DNA of 64,000 nucleotides from Falsochrobactrum shanghaiense (lineage in GTDB: Bacteria; Pseudomonadota; Alphaproteobacteria; Rhizobiales; Rhizobiaceae): assembly GCF_003149535.1 (NCBI RefSeq), contig NZ_QGDB01000006.1, forward strand, positions 62,001-126,000, read 5' to 3'. The notes beneath the pieces are model-generated. The model ran no database searches. It was not told the origin of the DNA and saw only the letters and a program-made list of their open reading frames with translations. This document shows positions 1 through 8,550 of this stretch, piece by piece; the first letter of the stretch is position 1; each line of letters starts with the position of its first letter. The translations under genes were made by a program, and so were the position numbers.

Positions 1-579
1 AATGTGCCGGCATTCCTCTATGGGCAGGATTTCGAGGTGGAATGCCCCGATCTTGGGCCGTTAAAGGTGGATGTCGCCTATGGCGGAAATTTTTATGCAA
101 TCGTCGAGCCGCAAGAAAATTACACGGATATGAAAGATTATTCCGCGTTGCAGCTGATCGCATGGAGTCCGGTGCTGCGGCAGCGCCTCAACGAAGCCTA
201 TCAATTCCAGCATCCGGAACTGAAAGATATCAACCGGCTGACCCATATTCTGTGGACAGGAAAGCCGAATCACCCGGAGGCGGATGCGCGCAACGCTGTT
301 TTCTACGGCGACAAAGCCATTGATCGTTCGCCCTGCGGCACCGGCACTTCAGCGCGTATGGCGCAGCTTGCGGCCAGGGGAAAGCTCAAGCCCGGGGACG
401 ATTTCGTGCACGAATCAATCATTGGTTCGCTGTTTCACGGCCGTGTGGAAAAGGCGGTGGAAGTGGCTGGACGCCCCGGAATCGTTCCTTCCATAGCGGG
501 ATGGGCGCGGATGACCGGCTATAATACGATCTTTATCGATGATCGCGATCCGTTCGCGCATGGGTTTAGCGTTGCATAA
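1..579 (+). CDS. prpA: Proline racemase / 4-hydroxyproline 2-epimerase (PrpA), 3' part
   Basis: Only the C-terminal ~192 residues are in the window; the frame is open at base 1, so the gene begins upstream. The motif DRSPCGTGT (about residues 108-116 of the visible part) carries the second catalytic cysteine of the proline racemase/hydroxyproline epimerase family. The first cysteine motif (MLCGHG type) and roughly 140 residues lie outside. The enzyme is cofactor-independent and uses two thiols to invert C-alpha of proline or hydroxyproline. In Brucella the protein called PrpA is known as a B-cell mitogen and virulence factor, and homologues act as 4-hydroxyproline epimerases. The position before the liv operon matches that gene, but substrate preference cannot be read from this fragment. 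Confidence 0.85.
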   Translation, partial: NVPAFLYGQDFEVECPDLGPLKVDVAYGGNFYAIVEPQENYTDMKDYSALQLIAWSPVLRQRLNEAYQFQHPELKDINRLTHILWTGKPNHPEADARNAVFYGDKAIDRSPCGTGTSARMAQLAARGKLKPGDDFVHESIIGSLFHGRVEKAVEVAGRPGIVPSIAGWARMTGYNTIFIDDRDPFAHGFSVA

Positions 580-870
580 ACCGGTACGGTTGACAGGAAT
601 TGCGATCTGTGCCCAATTTTTTGCGATTTAGCCAGCGGGAAAAAAATGGAATAAGCCACCGCTGGCAGGAGAAAAAAACGTATACAGGGCGCTTTATAGG
701 GGACATAACTAGTTTCGGGGAGAGGATGGGAACTTAGTCTTTTGTCGAAGACAAAAAGGGTTGCAATCCTCCATACAGCCGTTAGGTGTAAATAACCGGA
801 AATAAAATGAAGCCGCACGAAATAATGATGCGGCAATAAAATTCCGGCAGAGTAAATGGGTGGCTTCTCT

Positions 871-1779
871 ATGGAATATTTCCTCCAGCAGGTGATCAAC
901 GGGCTTGCGCTCGGATCGATCTATGGGCTGATCGCCATCGGCTATACGATGGTCTACGGCATTATCGGCATGATCAACTTCGCGCATGGTGACGTTTTCA
1001 TGCTCGGCGCCTTCATGGCGCTTATTGTTTTCCTGATAATCACCACTTTCATCGGCGCGCTTCCACTGGCGCTGATGCTGCTTGTGATGATGGTTGTCGC
1101 CATGCTTCTGACGGGGCTTTGGAGCTGGGTCATCGAGCGCGCGGCCTACAGGCCCTTGCGCGGCTCGTTCCGGCTTGCGCCGCTGATTACGGCAATCGGC
1201 ATGTCCATCGCATTGTCGAACTTCGTTCAGGTGACGCAGGGGCCGCGCAACAAGCCGGTGCCAAATCTGCTCAGCGGCACTTATAACCTGTTTGGCACCA
1301 ATGTCACGATTTCGCTCAAGCAGATCGTGGTCATCGTGGTGACGGCGGTGCTGCTGACGATCTTCTGGTATATCGTCAATCGCACGTCGCTGGGTCGTGC
1401 GCAGCGCGCCTGCGAGCAGGATCGCAAGATGGCGGCGCTGCTCGGCATCAATGTCGACCGGGTGATCTCGCTCACCTTCGTCATGGGCGCGATGCTCGCC
1501 GCGGTGGCCGGGACGCTTTATCTGAGCTTTTATGGCGTGATTTCCTTTGCGGACGGTTTCATTCCCGGCGTCAAGGCGTTCACGGCTGCGGTTCTGGGTG
1601 GCATCGGCTCGCTTCCGGGCGCGGTTGTCGGCGGTCTGCTGATCGGTCTCATCGAGGCATTGTGGTCAGCTTATTTCTCGATCGACTACAAGGATGTTGC
1701 CGCGTTCTCGATCCTTGCCATCGTGCTTATCTTCATGCCGTCCGGCATTCTTGGCCGTCCTGAAGTCGAAAAGGTGTAA
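871..1779 (+). CDS. livH: Branched-chain amino acid ABC transporter permease LivH
   Basis: A 302-residue, highly hydrophobic inner-membrane protein with the family features: N-terminal [20 protein letters not shown], the [18 protein letters not shown] segment, and an EAA-like cytoplasmic loop ([20 protein letters not shown]). It forms half of the permease pair of the HAAT-type importer. An in-frame ATG exists 15 bp upstream (856), but 871 gives the N-terminus typical of the family. First gene of livHMGF, with livM two bases after its stop. Confidence in function is high; the exact substrates of this system (Leu/Ile/Val or broader) cannot be read from the sequence. Confidence 0.93.
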   Translation: MEYFLQQVINGLALGSIYGLIAIGYTMVYGIIGMINFAHGDVFMLGAFMALIVFLIITTFIGALPLALMLLVMMVVAMLLTGLWSWVIERAAYRPLRGSFRLAPLITAIGMSIALSNFVQVTQGPRNKPVPNLLSGTYNLFGTNVTISLKQIVVIVVTAVLLTIFWYIVNRTSLGRAQRACEQDRKMAALLGINVDRVISLTFVMGAMLAAVAGTLYLSFYGVISFADGFIPGVKAFTAAVLGGIGSLPGAVVGGLLIGLIEALWSAYFSIDYKDVAAFSILAIVLIFMPSGILGRPEVEKV

Positions 1780-1781
1780 TC

Positions 1782-3161
1782 ATGGCCGTACAAACAGGTT
1801 CACGCCCGGATTCCCTTTTTGGCCGGGCCATTCGCGAAGGCATCATCGCCGGCCTGCTGGCACTGGGGCTGTTCATTCTCATCGTCGGCTTCAAGACCGA
1901 TCAGAACATCAACAACGCACTGGTGCTGGACCAGCGCTGGGGCGCACTTGCGGTTCTCGTTGCGCTGTCGGCGGTCGGGCGGTTTGTCTTTATCGCTTTC
2001 GTCAACCCTTGGCTCGATGCGCGCAAGCTGGAAAAAAGCAGCCGCGCGGCGGTGGCGCCGGAAGACCGCTCCTTTTTTGTCCGGCATTTTTCACAAATCG
2101 GAGTGTTGTTCCTTTTCGCCTATCCGATCTTCATCGTCACCACGCTCGGCTGGCAGGGATCGCTCAAATGGGTGGATAATTTCGGCGTCCAGATCCTCAT
2201 CTATGTGATGCTTGCATGGGGCCTCAATATCGTGGTCGGCCTCGCTGGCCTTCTTGATCTTGGCTATGTGGCATTTTATGCGGTGGGCGCTTATTCCTAC
2301 GCTATCCTGTCGAGCTATTTCGGCCTTTCCTTCTGGGTTCTGTTGCCGATTGCAGGGCTTCTGGCGGCGACATGGGGCGTCATTCTCGGTTTCCCCGTCC
2401 TGCGCCTGCGCGGTGACTATCTGGCCATCGTGACGCTGGCATTCGGTGAAATCATCCGCCTTGTGCTGATCAACTGGACCGACCTGACAAGAGGCACGTT
2501 CGGTATTTCGGGCATCGCAAAGGCGACGTTCTTCGGCCTGCCGTTCAATGCCAGCAAAGACGGCTTTGCCGCCTATTTCGGCCTGTCGTTTTCGGCGGCG
2601 CATTACAAATTCTTCCTCTATTATATCATTCTGCTGCTTGCTCTGCTGACGGCATGGGTCACCATCCGCATGCGCCGCATGCCGGTGGGGCGCGCATGGG
2701 AAGCCTTGCGTGAAGATGAGATCGCCTGCCGCTCGCTCGGCATCAATACGACGACAACCAAGCTGACCGCCTTTGCGACGGGCGCGATGTTCGGCGGCTT
2801 TGCCGGGTCGTTCTTTGCGGCGCGCCAGGGGTTCGTCAGCCCTGAATCCTTTATCTTCCTTGAATCCGCGGTCATTCTGGCCATCGTGGTTCTCGGAGGC
2901 ATGGGGTCGCTCGTCGGTATCGCGATCGCTGCGGTTCTCATGATCGGCGGTACGGAAATCCTGCGTGAGATGAGCTTCCTGAAAGTTGTTTTCGGAGCCA
3001 ACTTCACGCCTGAACTCTATCGCATGCTGATTTTCGGTCTGGCCATGGTGATCGTCATGGTCTGGAAGCCGCGCGGCTTCGTCTCAAACCGGGAACCGAG
3101 TGCATTTCTCCACGAGAAAAAATTGGTGTCAGGTGCCTTTACCAAAGAGGGGCACGGCTGA
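1782..3161 (+). CDS. livM: Branched-chain amino acid ABC transporter permease LivM
   Basis: A 459-residue polytopic membrane protein, the second permease subunit of the liv importer. It has an N-terminal region of about 130 residues with two predicted membrane segments and a polar linker before the conserved core. The core contains [27 protein letters not shown] and the ATPase-contacting loop [20 protein letters not shown]. Many LivM proteins are shorter (about 320-420 residues), so the N-terminal extension is a rhizobial-type feature. The stop overlaps the livG start by one base (TGATG), which points to translational coupling. Confidence 0.93.
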   Translation: MAVQTGSRPDSLFGRAIREGIIAGLLALGLFILIVGFKTDQNINNALVLDQRWGALAVLVALSAVGRFVFIAFVNPWLDARKLEKSSRAAVAPEDRSFFVRHFSQIGVLFLFAYPIFIVTTLGWQGSLKWVDNFGVQILIYVMLAWGLNIVVGLAGLLDLGYVAFYAVGAYSYAILSSYFGLSFWVLLPIAGLLAATWGVILGFPVLRLRGDYLAIVTLAFGEIIRLVLINWTDLTRGTFGISGIAKATFFGLPFNASKDGFAAYFGLSFSAAHYKFFLYYIILLLALLTAWVTIRMRRMPVGRAWEALREDEIACRSLGINTTTTKLTAFATGAMFGGFAGSFFAARQGFVSPESFIFLESAVILAIVVLGGMGSLVGIAIAAVLMIGGTEILREMSFLKVVFGANFTPELYRMLIFGLAMVIVMVWKPRGFVSNREPSAFLHEKKLVSGAFTKEGHG

Positions 3162-4456
3162 TGGCGGAGACAATCAATATGGCCGGGAATATGGCTGGCA
3201 ATGGTTCGAAAGACACCATTCTCACAGTTGAACACCTGTCGATGCGCTTTGGGGGCCTCATTGCGATCAATGATCTGAGCTTCGAAGTGAAGCGCGGCGA
3301 GATCACAGCGATCATCGGGCCGAATGGTGCAGGCAAGACCACGGTCTTCAACTGCATCACCGGCTTCTACAAGCCGACCGGTGGCATGCTGTCCATGCAC
3401 AGCAGTACGGGCGAGGAGTTTCTTCTTGAGCGCCTGCCCGACTTCAAAATTACCAAACAGGCGAAAGTGGCGCGTACATTCCAGAATATCCGGCTTTTTT
3501 CCGGCCTTACCGTTCTGGAAAACCTTCTTGTCGCACAGCATAATACGCTGATGCGGGCTTCCGGCTTCACCATATTGGGATTGTTCGGCCTGCCCAGTTA
3601 CAAGACGGCTGCGCAGGACGCCATCGAGAAGGCGCGGCACTGGCTCGAAAAGATCAACCTGATTGCCCGCGCCGATGATCCGGCGGGTGATCTGCCCTAT
3701 GGTGATCAGCGCCGGCTGGAAATTGCCCGCGCAATGTGCACCGAACCGGAAATCCTCTGCCTCGACGAGCCGGCAGCGGGTCTGAACCCGCGCGAATCGG
3801 CGCAGCTTAACAAGCTGCTGCTTGATATTCGCAATGAGACGGGCACGTCGATCCTGCTGATCGAGCATGACATGTCGGTGGTGATGGAGATTTCCGACCA
3901 TGTCATCGTGCTCGAATATGGCACCAAGATTTCCGACGGCTCGCCCGAAAACGTCAAGAATGATCCGCGCGTCATCGCCGCTTATCTCGGCGTTGATGAC
4001 GAGGAGGTCGTGGAACTCATCGAGGATGCGGACAAGCCCGGTGCGGTCGATCCAATCGAAGCGGTGACGGCGCAGCTTGCCGATGAGGCCATCGAGGAAG
4101 TGGAGGCTGAAGAAGCCGCCCGTCTTTCCGGGGGGCTTTCTGGCGCGCGCGATGGCAAGCCTGATAATCTCACGCTTATCAAGGGCATCGGGCCTGTCAA
4201 TGAACGCAAGCTCAATGCGCATGGCATCTATCATTTCGATCAGATCGCAGCGTGGAGCGAAGCCGATATAGTTCAGGCCGAATCCTATCTGGCCTTTGAC
4301 GGGCGCATCGCCCGCGAGGACTGGGTCGGGCAGGCAGGAAAACTGGCGAAAGGCGAGGCAACGGAATTTTCCGCACGGGTGGAATCCGGTGACGTTCCCA
4401 CGAGCCACAAGACATCTCCCGCAAGGGCTTCCGGGCCCAGGAAGGGAGACAAGTGA
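3161..4456 (+). CDS. livG: Branched-chain amino acid ABC transporter ATPase LivG with fused C-terminal helix-hairpin-helix domain
   Basis: Residues ~20-278 are a normal LivG ATPase: Walker A GPNGAGKT (53-60), Q-loop in ARTFQNIRLFSG, signature LPYGDQRRLEIA (178-189), Walker B ILCLDEP (198-204), and H-loop IEHDMS. Usual LivG is ~255-260 residues; this one is 431. The extra part is an acidic linker (about 280-325) followed by a ~60-residue module beginning LTLIKGIGPVNERKLNAHGI (337-356) and ending in GRIAREDW (381-388). That module resembles the small helix-hairpin-helix/flap-endonuclease-like domain found in rhizobial NuoE and ribosomal L21 extensions. Its role here is unknown. The gene overlaps livM and livF, and no frameshift is visible. 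Confidence 0.9.
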   Translation: MAETINMAGNMAGNGSKDTILTVEHLSMRFGGLIAINDLSFEVKRGEITAIIGPNGAGKTTVFNCITGFYKPTGGMLSMHSSTGEEFLLERLPDFKITKQAKVARTFQNIRLFSGLTVLENLLVAQHNTLMRASGFTILGLFGLPSYKTAAQDAIEKARHWLEKINLIARADDPAGDLPYGDQRRLEIARAMCTEPEILCLDEPAAGLNPRESAQLNKLLLDIRNETGTSILLIEHDMSVVMEISDHVIVLEYGTKISDGSPENVKNDPRVIAAYLGVDDEEVVELIEDADKPGAVDPIEAVTAQLADEAIEEVEAEEAARLSGGLSGARDGKPDNLTLIKGIGPVNERKLNAHGIYHFDQIAAWSEADIVQAESYLAFDGRIAREDWVGQAGKLAKGEATEFSARVESGDVPTSHKTSPARASGPRKGDK

Positions 4457-5202
4457 TGCAGGCTGAAACCATGCAGAAAAAGCAACCTCTTCTGGCCGTC
4501 GAAAAGGTCGAAACCTATTATGGCAATATCCGTGCCCTCAAGGGTATCGATATGTCCGTGGAGCAGGGAGAGATCGTCACGCTGATTGGCGCGAACGGGG
4601 CGGGCAAATCGACGCTGATGATGACGATTTTCGGGTCGCCGCGCGCACGATCAGGCCGTATCCTGTTTGAAGGCCACGATATTACGCAGCTTCCGCCGCA
4701 TGAAATCGCCAAGCTGCGCATTGCGCAGTCGCCGGAAGGTCGGCGCATTTTTCCGCGGATGACCGTTCTTGAAAACTTGCAAATGGGTGCGAGCCTCGAT
4801 AATCAGGCGCATTTCGAAGAAGATGTGGCGCTGATGTTCGACCTGTTTCCGCGTCTGAAGGAACGTATCAACCAGCGCGGCGGCACACTTTCGGGCGGTG
4901 AACAGCAGATGCTGGCAATCGCGCGCGCGCTGATGGCGCGTCCGCGCCTGCTGCTGCTGGACGAGCCGTCTCTGGGGCTTGCGCCGCTGATCGTCAAGCA
5001 GATTTTCGAGGCGATCAAGGAGCTGAACCAGACAAAGGGGCTGACGGTATTTTTGGTCGAACAGAATGCTTTCGGCGCGCTCAAGCTGGCGGATCGCGGC
5101 TATGTGATGGTCAATGGATCGATTACCATGAGCGGCTCTGGCCGCGAATTGCTGGCCGATCCGGAGGTCCGCGCGGCCTATCTCGAAGGCGGAAGGCATT
5201 AG
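4456..5202 (+). CDS. livF: Branched-chain amino acid ABC transporter ATPase LivF
   Basis: A 248-residue ATP-binding subunit. Walker A is GANGAGKS, the signature LSGGEQQMLAIARAL and Walker B LLLLDEPSLGLAP. The order LivH-M-G-F is the standard one, and LivF pairs with LivG under the LivHM membrane pair. The ATG at 4456 overlaps the livG stop (TGATG); a GTG one codon earlier is possible. The TAG stop at 5200-5202 is also the first three bases of a palindromic intergenic repeat, as seen for several other genes in this window. Confidence 0.93.
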   Translation: MQAETMQKKQPLLAVEKVETYYGNIRALKGIDMSVEQGEIVTLIGANGAGKSTLMMTIFGSPRARSGRILFEGHDITQLPPHEIAKLRIAQSPEGRRIFPRMTVLENLQMGASLDNQAHFEEDVALMFDLFPRLKERINQRGGTLSGGEQQMLAIARALMARPRLLLLDEPSLGLAPLIVKQIFEAIKELNQTKGLTVFLVEQNAFGALKLADRGYVMVNGSITMSGSGRELLADPEVRAAYLEGGRH

Positions 5203-5305
5203 AGCGGTTCCGGTTTTGACACAAGCCTTGGAACTGCTCTATTTATTTGATTGACGCATTGTCCTGACGCAAAACCGTTTCACACTTTTGCTGGCAATGC
5301 TCGAG
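5200..5305 (+). repeat. Composite intergenic palindromic repeat after livF
   Basis: The first part (5200-5241) is an imperfect palindrome: TAGAGC-GGTTCC at the left and GGAAC-TGCTCTA at the right. Its first three bases are the livF stop. The second part (about 5265-5303) contains AAAACCGTTTCACACTTTT and GAAATGCTC-like sequence, and matches the copy at 47519-47550 closely. Such elements are common in Brucella and related Rhizobiales. The hairpin may serve as a transcript end for livHMGF, but there is no clear U-tract. Confidence 0.75.
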
Positions 5306-5314
5306 GGAGAAATC

Positions 5315-5659
5315 ATGCAGGGAATTCTTTACGAAGAACCGTCGTTCTGGCTGTTTTTTCTCATTACCTGTCTTCTGGGCGGCTGGGCAGCATGGATGAC
5401 AGGCCGCGCCTGTGCGCAGACATGGCGCCCCTATGGCGTCTTGCTGCTTTATCTCATTCCGCTGGGCGCCGCCGTCCGGTTCATCCACTATGCGCTCTTT
5501 GAAGGCACGCTTTTGTCGCTCCATTACTATCTGGTCGATGTGATCGTGCTGATCATCATCGGGTCGGTTGGTTTCCGGTATACAAGGACCAAACAGATGG
5601 TGCGCCAATATAGCTGGCTTTACGAGAAAGCTTCTCCGCTGAACTGGAGGGCTAAATAA
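5315..5659 (+). CDS. Small membrane protein of the liv locus (DUF6867-like)
   Basis: A 114-residue protein beginning MQGILYEEPSFWLFFLITCL. The ATG at 5315 follows GAGGGAGA at a normal distance, which is why it is preferred over upstream in-frame starts. Three hydrophobic segments are visible (about 12-32, 45-65 and 75-95), and the C-terminus is basic (RYTRTKQMVRQYSWLYEKASPLNWRAK region). It lies on the same strand between livF and the binding-protein genes. Similar small membrane proteins accompany liv genes in Rhizobiales, so a role tied to the transporter is plausible but not shown. Function unknown. Confidence 0.75.
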   Translation: MQGILYEEPSFWLFFLITCLLGGWAAWMTGRACAQTWRPYGVLLLYLIPLGAAVRFIHYALFEGTLLSLHYYLVDVIVLIIIGSVGFRYTRTKQMVRQYSWLYEKASPLNWRAK

Positions 5660-5793
5660 ATCAGGCTCCGTCATTTTGAGCATTCCACCAAAAACAAACG
5701 ATTTTGACCGGGGAATGCATAAAACAAAAGAAAGAGCGGCTCCGGAAAGCTTCATAAACCGGGTGCTCGAAATGGCGGAGTTTTAAAAGAATC

Positions 5794-5865
5794 ACGTTGA
5801 AAACAAGGTTCAACGTAGATGTTGCTGGGTATTCAGCACGGCATAAGGCGATGCAGAAACATCGC
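5794..5865 (+). promoter_or_regulatory. Two hairpins in the leader of the first LivJ gene
   Basis: A perfect 8-bp inverted repeat ACGTTGAA/TTCAACGT (5794-5801 and 5809-5816, 7-nt spacer) is followed by GCGATG/CATCGC (5848-5853 and 5860-5865). Both lie 30-100 bases before the ATG of the binding protein. They could be an operator or a leader RNA structure; no known regulator or riboswitch is recognised. Confidence 0.4.
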
Positions 5866-5895
5866 TTCGGGGTAACTAAAACGGGAGTTCAAGGA

Positions 5896-7011
5896 ATGAA
5901 GAAGTCGCTTTTCTCAGGCGTAGCGCTTGCGGCAGTCATCGCGTTTACAGGGTCGGCCTGGGCCGATGTCCTGCTCGGAATCGGCGCACCGCTGACCGGT
6001 CCCAATGCTGTTTACGGGGCGCAGATTCAGCGGGGCGCAGAAGCTGCAATCAAGGAAATCAATGATGCCGGCGGCCTCAACGGCGAAAAAATCGTCATTA
6101 CGCTCGGTGACGACGTGTCCGATCCGAAGCAGGGTATTTCCGTCGCCAACAAATTTGCCGCCGATGGCGTCCAGTTTGTCATTGGCCACTTCAATTCCGG
6201 TGTCTGCATCCCGGTTTCGACCGTTTATGCAGAAAACGGCATTCTGCAAATCTCGCCGGGCTGCACCAATCCGGTTTATACGGAACAGGGTCTGTGGAAT
6301 ACATTCCGCACCTGCGGTCGTGACGACCAGCAGGGCGTCGTTGCCGGTCAGTACATTGCCGATCATTTCAAGGATGCCAAGATCGCGGTAATCCACGACA
6401 AGACGCCTTATGGCCAGGGCCTTGCCGACGAAACCAAGAAAAAACTGAACGAACTGGGCATCAAGGAAACCGTCTATGAAGGCGTGAATGTGGGCGAGAA
6501 GGATTTCTCTGCTCTGATCGCCAAGCTCAAACAGCAGGATATTGGTGTTCTCTACTGGGGTGGATTGCACGCCGAAGCCGGTCTTATCATGCGGCAGCTG
6601 GCCGATCAGGGGCTGAAGGCGCAGTTTATTTCCGGTGACGGCATTGTTTCCAACGAACTGGCATCGATTGCAGGCGATGCGGTTGAGGGAACGCTCAATA
6701 CGTTTGGTCCTGATCCGCGCAACAACCCGGACAATGAGGCACTCGTGAAGAAATTCCGCGATGCCGGGTTCGAGCCTGAAGCCTACACGCTTTATTCCTA
6801 CGCAGCCGTCCAGTCACTTGCAGAAGCGGCCAAGGCTGCCGGCAGCAATGATCCGCAGGAAGTGGCAAAAGCGATGAAGGAGAAAGGCCCGTTCAAGACC
6901 ACGCTTGGCGATCTCGCCTATGACGAGAATGGTGATCCGAAGCTTCCCGGCTACGTCTTGTACAAGTGGGAAAAAGATGCTGACGGAAAATATAATTACG
7001 TTCAGCAGTAA
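5896..7011 (+). CDS. Branched-chain amino acid ABC transporter substrate-binding protein (LivJ type, copy 1)
   Basis: A 371-residue periplasmic binding protein. The N-terminus [19 protein letters not shown]...SAWA is a Sec signal peptide, and the mature part starts at about [18 protein letters not shown]. Family motifs are visible: [18 protein letters not shown] and [13 protein letters not shown], plus [14 protein letters not shown]. The start is placed at 5896 because a signal peptide begins there and GGGAG lies 8 bases before; an open frame continues upstream to 5797 but adds non-signal sequence. It captures amino acids for LivHMGF. A close paralogue follows. Confidence 0.92.
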   Translation: MKKSLFSGVALAAVIAFTGSAWADVLLGIGAPLTGPNAVYGAQIQRGAEAAIKEINDAGGLNGEKIVITLGDDVSDPKQGISVANKFAADGVQFVIGHFNSGVCIPVSTVYAENGILQISPGCTNPVYTEQGLWNTFRTCGRDDQQGVVAGQYIADHFKDAKIAVIHDKTPYGQGLADETKKKLNELGIKETVYEGVNVGEKDFSALIAKLKQQDIGVLYWGGLHAEAGLIMRQLADQGLKAQFISGDGIVSNELASIAGDAVEGTLNTFGPDPRNNPDNEALVKKFRDAGFEPEAYTLYSYAAVQSLAEAAKAAGSNDPQEVAKAMKEKGPFKTTLGDLAYDENGDPKLPGYVLYKWEKDADGKYNYVQQ

Positions 7012-7042
7012 TATTTGTCAGTATTATTTCGTACTGATAGAG

Positions 7043-7076
7043 AATGCCCGGCTTTCAGCCGGGCATTTTTATTTTA
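7043..7076 (+). terminator. Rho-independent terminator after LivJ copy 1
   Basis: An 11-bp stem AATGCCCGGCT/AGCCGGGCATT with a TTC loop (7043-7067) runs into a T-rich tract (TTTTTATTTT). The same hairpin recurs after copy 2. Confidence 0.93.
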
Positions 7077-7274
7077 TAATTTCTGTAATTGCATGATGTC
7101 ATGAATAAAGAATTTGAAGTCGGCTATTTCTTGGGATGGACAATCTTCTCCCGGTGTCACTCTATCTGTCATGGCGAAGTTGTTTGCATGGCATGCAATA
7201 AGCATTTCGTTTCGCGGACAAGCCTGAATATCGGGATTTGATGCGGGACTCGTATTGAATGGGAGTTGATTGAA

Positions 7275-8390
7275 ATGAAGAAATCTTTGTTCTGCGGCGT
7301 TTGCTTTTCGGCACTCGTGGCCATGGGAGGCGCGTCCTTTGCCGATGTGCTTCTTGGTGTCGGAGCGCCGCTGACCGGCGGTCAGGCTGCGTTCGGTGAA
7401 CAGGTCAAGCGCGGCGTGGAGGCAGCTGTTGCGGAAGTCAACGCCAATGGCGGGATGAACGGCGAGAAAATCTCGATCGTGTACGGTGATGACGCCGCCG
7501 ATCCACGCCAGGGCATCTCGGTTGCCAACAAGTTCGTAGGCGATGGCGTTCAGTTCGTGATCGGCCATTTCAATTCCGGCGTGAGCATACCCACTTCGGA
7601 TATTTATTCCGAAAACGGCGTATTGATGATTGCTCCGGGAACCACCAATCCGACTTTTACCGAACGCGGTCTGTGGAATACATTCCGCACCTGCCGCCGC
7701 GATGACCAGCAGGGCATTGTCGCGGGTAAATATATCGCCGATCATTATGCGGACGGCAAGGTCGCCATCCTGCATGACAAGACCCCTTATGGACAAGGCC
7801 TTGCCGACGAGACGAAAAAGTCGCTGAACGCCAATGGCAAGGAAGAGGCGCTTTATGAAGGCGTCAATCAGGGCGACAAGGACTTTTCCGCGCTGATCTC
7901 CAAGATGAAGGCTGCGGGCATCACGGTCGTTTACTGGGGTGGCATGCATGGCGAAGCCGGTCTGATCATTCGCCAGATGGCCGACCAGAATCTTGATGCG
8001 CAGTTCATTTCCGGCGACGGTATCGTATCGAACGAACTGGCTTCCATCGCGGGCGATGCGGTGGCGGGCGTCATGAACACCTTTGGCCCCGACCCGCGCG
8101 AAGATGCGGCCAATGCTGAACTGATCAAGGCATTCCGTGACAAGGGCTTTGAGCCGGAAGCCTATACGTTCTATGCCTATGCCGGTGTGCAGTCGCTCGT
8201 CGATGCAGCCAATGCCGCAGGCAGCAATGATCCGCAGGAAGTGGCGGAAGCGCTGAAAGGCAAGGGACCGTTCAAGACCGTGCTCGGGGATCTTTCCTAT
8301 GACACGAATGGCGATCCAAGCCTTTCGCCCTATGTCATGTTCGAATGGCGCAAGGGCGACGATGGCAGGTATAATTACGTTCAGAAATAA
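7275..8390 (+). CDS. Branched-chain amino acid ABC transporter substrate-binding protein (LivJ type, copy 2)
   Basis: A 371-residue paralogue of the preceding gene, the same length. It has a signal peptide [20 protein letters not shown] and shares blocks such as [27 protein letters not shown] and [20 protein letters not shown]. By eye roughly two thirds of the positions agree. Its start has GGGAG nine bases before the ATG at 7275. Each copy has its own terminator, so the two can be expressed separately. Divergence in the first 40 residues and in the ligand-domain loops suggests different ligand ranges; this is inference. Confidence 0.92.
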   Translation: MKKSLFCGVCFSALVAMGGASFADVLLGVGAPLTGGQAAFGEQVKRGVEAAVAEVNANGGMNGEKISIVYGDDAADPRQGISVANKFVGDGVQFVIGHFNSGVSIPTSDIYSENGVLMIAPGTTNPTFTERGLWNTFRTCRRDDQQGIVAGKYIADHYADGKVAILHDKTPYGQGLADETKKSLNANGKEEALYEGVNQGDKDFSALISKMKAAGITVVYWGGMHGEAGLIIRQMADQNLDAQFISGDGIVSNELASIAGDAVAGVMNTFGPDPREDAANAELIKAFRDKGFEPEAYTFYAYAGVQSLVDAANAAGSNDPQEVAEALKGKGPFKTVLGDLSYDTNGDPSLSPYVMFEWRKGDDGRYNYVQK

Positions 8391-8432
8391 TTTGTCTGAA
8401 GTCAGAGCGTAACAAGCACTGAATTCTTCATG

Positions 8433-8464
8433 ATGCCCGGCTTTTAGCCGGGCATTTTGTTTTT
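8433..8464 (+). terminator. Rho-independent terminator after LivJ copy 2
   Basis: A 10-bp stem ATGCCCGGCT/AGCCGGGCAT with a TTT loop, followed by TTTTGTTTTT. It is almost the same sequence as the terminator at 7043. Confidence 0.92.
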
Positions 8465-8550
8465 GCACGCCTTTTGCATAGTTCGTTGCACTCGATCCCA
8501 TTGCAGGGTAAGCAAATGCAAAATCATCGTTGCAGTTTGGGAGTTCTGTC

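Noticed and set aside
3017-4408. 463-residue open frame on the minus strand
   Set aside because: Antisense to livG and the end of livM; no family features.
5797-5895. N-terminal extension of LivJ copy 1
   Set aside because: The signal peptide begins at 5896 with a good ribosome site; the upstream part is not signal-like and overlaps the leader hairpins.
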